Shown piece after piece: positions 61,405-64,000 of a stretch of DNA of 64,000 nt; the stretch's first letter is position 1, and every line of letters starts with the position of its first letter. The position numbers and the translations under genes were made by a program. This DNA comes from Pandoraea eparura (GTDB lineage: Bacteria > Pseudomonadota > Gammaproteobacteria > Burkholderiales > Burkholderiaceae): assembly GCF_902459725.1 (NCBI RefSeq), contig NZ_CABPSH010000003.1, forward strand, positions 496,001-560,000. Direction: 5' to 3'. The notes beneath the pieces are model-generated. The model searched no databases. It was not told the DNA's origin and saw nothing but the letters and a program-made list of their open reading frames with translations.

Positions 61405-62045
61405 CGTGCCCCCGCCGCCAGTTGCCCGCAGTGCTTGCCGTACGGGGTGCGCGATGTGGCCTGCGTACGCACGGCCTCGCCCAGGCCGGCGCGCACCTTC
61501 GCGGCGCGATCGATGATATGTGTGGCTGCTTCGCCGTCGCCCGCGCCCCCCAGGGCCAGCGCGTAGTCATCGAGCACCTCCGCATAGGCAAACGGCACCT
61601 TGCGCGCCGCCTCCATCCGATCGAGCGCCCCCAGCGCCCGGCCGAAGTATTTCACCGCGGAGACGTACTGCCGCTGAACCAGCGACAGTCTCGCCAACTC
61701 GATCAACGCAGGATACCGGTAGTGCCCCGTCAGGATGTCGAGATCGTAGGCGAGGCTCAGCTCACGTTCGGCTTCGGTGTAGTAGCAGGTCACGCCCAGT
61801 GCCCGGCCATAGTCAAAGTGCATGGCCGCACGATGCGAGGCCGGCCACCCCGACTGATCCGCCACAAGCACGGCCTGCCCAAAGGCCCGGCGCGCGCCGT
61901 CCCAGTCGCCGCGTACCTCGGCCGCGCCGCCCAGCGCCGCGTAGTCGGGGCCGGACGGCCTGCGCTCGGGGACGCTGCACCCGGCAACGCTCAACACGCC
62001 GCCGAGCGCGCATCCCATTGCCAACCACATCGAAGATCGGATCAT
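61401..62045 (-). CDS. TPR-containing lipoprotein
   Basis: A 214-residue protein with a lipoprotein signal: MIRSSMWLAMGCALGGVLSVAGC, lipobox VAGC with C23. The mature part is all helical with TPR-like pairs: YAALGGAAEVRGDWDGARRAFGQAV, HFDYGRALGVTCYYTEAERELSLAYDL, ALIELARLSLVQRQYVSAVKYFGRALGAL. Probably a scaffold anchored to the outer membrane. It lies 23 bases after the glycosyltransferase gene, so a role in assembling or exporting the polymer made there is plausible, but not shown. Confidence 0.82.
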   Translation of the reverse strand: MIRSSMWLAMGCALGGVLSVAGCSVPERRPSGPDYAALGGAAEVRGDWDGARRAFGQAVLVADQSGWPASHRAAMHFDYGRALGVTCYYTEAERELSLAYDLDILTGHYRYPALIELARLSLVQRQYVSAVKYFGRALGALDRMEAARKVPFAYAEVLDDYALALGGAGDGEAATHIIDRAAKVRAGLGEAVRTQATSRTPYGKHCGQLAAGAR

Positions 62046-62068
62046 CAGAAGAGAACACTGCCGGAATA

Positions 62069-63574
62069 TCAGGGGTCGCGGGACACCTCCGTCCCGCGTT
62101 CGCCCGACAGGATACCGCGTCGCACCTGAACGCCCCAACGCTGACGTCCGGTCAAAAAGTGTCCCCAACCCAGCGCCGCCCCCGTGTGCCGCATCAGTTG
62201 GAACGAGAACGGCTCCAGTACTGCCGCGACAAGCGCCCATCCGAAGCTCGCGCCGGTGGCGTGGCCGGTCCAGCGCCGGTACGCGTGCACCGACCAGAGA
62301 TGGAAGGCGAGATCGATGCCGATCTTGCCGAGAATGATGCCCGAGACCGGCAGCAGCACGCCGACGTGCCCCTCGCACACGAAGGCCACAAGCAGTGCAA
62401 ACGCCGTGAGCCCGTAGATCGGCTGGAGCGTATCGAAGGCCTTCACCGGCAACATCCAGCGGCCCAGATTGCCGTAATGACCATTGCCGACCATATCCCG
62501 ATACCAGTATTGCGTCTGGAGAAACCCCGCAAACCACCGGCGACGCTGACGCAGGAAGCTCCTGAGCGTGCCCGGCGCATCGGTGATCGCCTGCGCACCG
62601 CCAACGACACGCACTTCCCATCCCAACGCGTGGGTGGTCGAATACCGGCGCAGACGATGGATCAGTTCGTAGTCCTCGACCAGGCACGCCGGATCGAATC
62701 CGCCGACGGCCAGCACCGCCTCGCGACGGAAACACGCGAACGCACCCGAAATCAGCAGCAGGCCGTCGGCACGCATCCAGGCAAACCGCGAAATGAAGTT
62801 GCGGATGTATTCGTACGTCTGGAAAAGCTGCAACACGCGCGCGCCCGCCGTCTGCCCGCACACCGGCGTAAGCACACCGGTCGCTGCCACCAGTTGGGGA
62901 CGTCGCGCAAACGCCTCATGCATCGCAGCGCACGCCCGGGCATCGAGCAACGTGTCGGCATCGACCGTCATCACAATATCCGTATGGATACCCACCAGCG
63001 CCGCATTGAGCGCGCGCGCCTTGCCCCCGTGCGGCACGCGCAGCCACTGAAGATTCGGATAGCGCGAACTCGGCGCACTCAGGCCACCCTCGCCGGGGTC
63101 GGTGAGCCCATACTCGCCCGTGAGCAACGCGAACGTGCCGTCGCGCGAGCCGTCGTCGGCAATGACGATGACATCCGGCACTCGCCGCCCGGCCATCAGC
63201 GCACGCAACGTGACCGGCAATGCCGCTGCCTCGTTGTGCGCCGCGACCACCACGCCGAGCGTCAGTCGAACGGGGGCGGTGTCGTGGCCGACACCCGTGG
63301 AAGTCTCGTCGGGATCGGGGCGCATCAGACGCCACGCTTGCGAGAACACGAACGCCAGCAGCACTGTGTCATACGCGACATAGGCGACCCCGGTCCCCCA
63401 CGCGAAAACTCCCTTGAGGACGAAGGCCTGCGCGAACAGCAGACACCACAGCGCCGCCACCCCCGTATGCACGAGCCAACTGGCCAACGGCGTCGGCGAA
63501 CGCGTGAAGCGCGGCGAGTGGAGCGCGCGTGCGACCTCTAGCCGCTGCGCGTTGCCGGTCGCGTCGTCACTCAC
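62069..63574 (-). CDS. Processive family 2 glycosyltransferase (PgaC/NodC-like membrane enzyme)
   Basis: A 501-residue membrane glycosyltransferase. After about two helices comes the GT2 domain: LGVVVAAHNEAAALPVTLRAL, VIVIADDGSRDGTFALL (nucleotide-sugar Asp), IVMTVDADTLLDARACAAM (DxD-type), GFDPACLVEDYELIHRL (catalytic base) and LRQRRRWFAGFLQTQYW (QxxRW motif of processive enzymes). C-terminal helices follow. These features mark a synthase of a beta-linked exopolysaccharide; the sugar is not known. A GTG start overlaps the stop of the cytochrome gene (GTGA). Confidence 0.88.
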   Translation of the reverse strand: MSDDATGNAQRLEVARALHSPRFTRSPTPLASWLVHTGVAALWCLLFAQAFVLKGVFAWGTGVAYVAYDTVLLAFVFSQAWRLMRPDPDETSTGVGHDTAPVRLTLGVVVAAHNEAAALPVTLRALMAGRRVPDVIVIADDGSRDGTFALLTGEYGLTDPGEGGLSAPSSRYPNLQWLRVPHGGKARALNAALVGIHTDIVMTVDADTLLDARACAAMHEAFARRPQLVAATGVLTPVCGQTAGARVLQLFQTYEYIRNFISRFAWMRADGLLLISGAFACFRREAVLAVGGFDPACLVEDYELIHRLRRYSTTHALGWEVRVVGGAQAITDAPGTLRSFLRQRRRWFAGFLQTQYWYRDMVGNGHYGNLGRWMLPVKAFDTLQPIYGLTAFALLVAFVCEGHVGVLLPVSGIILGKIGIDLAFHLWSVHAYRRWTGHATGASFGWALVAAVLEPFSFQLMRHTGAALGWGHFLTGRQRWGVQVRRGILSGERGTEVSRDP

Positions 63575-64000
63575 GGCAGCATCCGGCGCAGCACCGGGTG
63601 ACGGTCGATCCACTGATGCTTGAGCGCACCGCCAATGTGCAACGCCAGCAGCACGTACAAGCCGTATGCACAGTAGGTATGGACGTTGCCGAGCAGGGTG
63701 TGCCAGTAGTCCTTGCTCGCGTCGTTCAACGCCATCAGGAAGCCCATGCGCGGAAACGGCACGAGTCCGAACAGCGTCAGCGGATGGGTCGAGGCGGCAA
63801 CCCACGCCGAGTCGTGCGCCCAGCCCGTGAGCGGCAGCGCAACGATCAGCACATAAAGCAGCCAATGCGCCACATGCGCCGCCGTGCGCTCCCATGAAGC
63901 GAAGACTTGCGAGAGCGGGGGCGGACGGTGCGTCGCGCGCCACAGCACGCGCAGGATCGCCAGTCCCAGCACGGTGATGCCGATGGACTTGTGCAGATCG
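63571..64000 (-). CDS. Cytochrome b561 family protein, C-terminal part
   Basis: The last 142 residues of a four-helix b561-type cytochrome that continues past the window end. Visible: LHKSIGITVLGLAILRVLWRATH, WERTAAHVAHWLLYVLIVALPLTGWAHDSA, and LLGNVHTYCAYGLYVLLALHIGGALKHQWIDR. These supply the His residues for heme b. Such proteins pass electrons from quinol to periplasmic partners or act as superoxide:quinone oxidoreductases (CybB). First visible gene of the cytochrome-glycosyltransferase-lipoprotein-mnmH operon. Confidence 0.88.
   Translation of the reverse strand, partial: DLHKSIGITVLGLAILRVLWRATHRPPPLSQVFASWERTAAHVAHWLLYVLIVALPLTGWAHDSAWVAASTHPLTLFGLVPFPRMGFLMALNDASKDYWHTLLGNVHTYCAYGLYVLLALHIGGALKHQWIDRHPVLRRMLP

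Noticed and set aside
1-64000. CRISPR arrays, insertion sequences, prophage genes, riboswitches, rRNA genes and replication origins
   Set aside because: Looked for on both strands: no regular direct-repeat array, no transposase or integrase, no phage structural gene, no recognisable riboswitch aptamer, and only one tRNA.

Overview
The window is high-GC, gene-dense DNA from a betaproteobacterium of the order Burkholderiales. My best guess is Pandoraea or a close relative. The basis is the core block greB / spoT-rpoZ-gmk-yicC facing rph-rdgB-hemW, the codon and GC style, and the many CoA-dependent catabolic clusters. The genus call rests on remembered gene order and was not checked by any search.

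Layout. (1) 1-10.9 kb is housekeeping: the tail of a gene ending in a universal-stress domain, a pirin, greB, the (p)ppGpp enzyme spoT with rpoZ, gmk and the YicC endoribonuclease, then the divergent rph-rdgB-hemW operon and an acyl-CoA synthetase. (2) 11.2-19.0 kb looks like an old insertion at tRNA-Ser(UGA). It holds an RhlE-type helicase, a same-strand run of six small genes resembling orphan immunity genes of interbacterial toxin systems, an Rrf2 regulator with a thioredoxin-reductase-like flavoprotein, and a YdeI-family gene. A 22-base imperfect copy of the tRNA 3' end lies at its far side, and no integrase remains. (3) 19.1-24.3 kb has a LysR/metallo-beta-lactamase-fold pair, a CynR-like LysR divergent from an HPP-CBS membrane protein, and two small unknown genes. 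(4) 24.5-33.9 kb is one minus-strand operon of nine genes (MaoC hydratase, small protein, amidase, MFS transporter, MmgE/PrpD, acyl-CoA dehydrogenase, CoA transferase, GntR regulator, CitE-like lyase). Its gene set recalls itaconate/citramalate-type C5-dicarboxylate degradation. (5) 34.2-39.6 kb is a LysR-controlled AidB-like dehydrogenase, CoA transferase and MHS transporter. (6) 39.6-49.2 kb is a complete branched-chain/aromatic-acid type ABC importer (LivFJMHG) bracketed by two acyl-CoA ligases and faced by a Crp/Fnr regulator. (7) 49.4-57.6 kb is a three-subunit HcnABC/opine-oxidase-like flavoenzyme with RidA, a polyamine-type ABC importer and a LysR regulator. (8) 57.7-60.3 kb is an arsenic operon arsR-acr3-arsC-arsH whose arsR is probably translated from a leaderless mRNA. 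(9) 60.3-64.0 kb is a minus-strand operon of a b561-type cytochrome, a processive GT2 glycosyltransferase, a TPR lipoprotein and tRNA 2-selenouridine synthase.

Regions 4 to 7 share one logic: a transporter brings in an organic acid or amine, a ligase, CoA transferase or flavoenzyme activates it, and a local regulator sits beside a visible inverted-repeat operator. The most interesting items are the immunity-like gene array with its att-like border, the nine-gene CoA operon with an embedded amidase and a perfect 8+8 operator, the flavoenzyme/RidA/ABC cluster, and a metallo-beta-lactamase-fold protein that has lost its histidine metal ligands.
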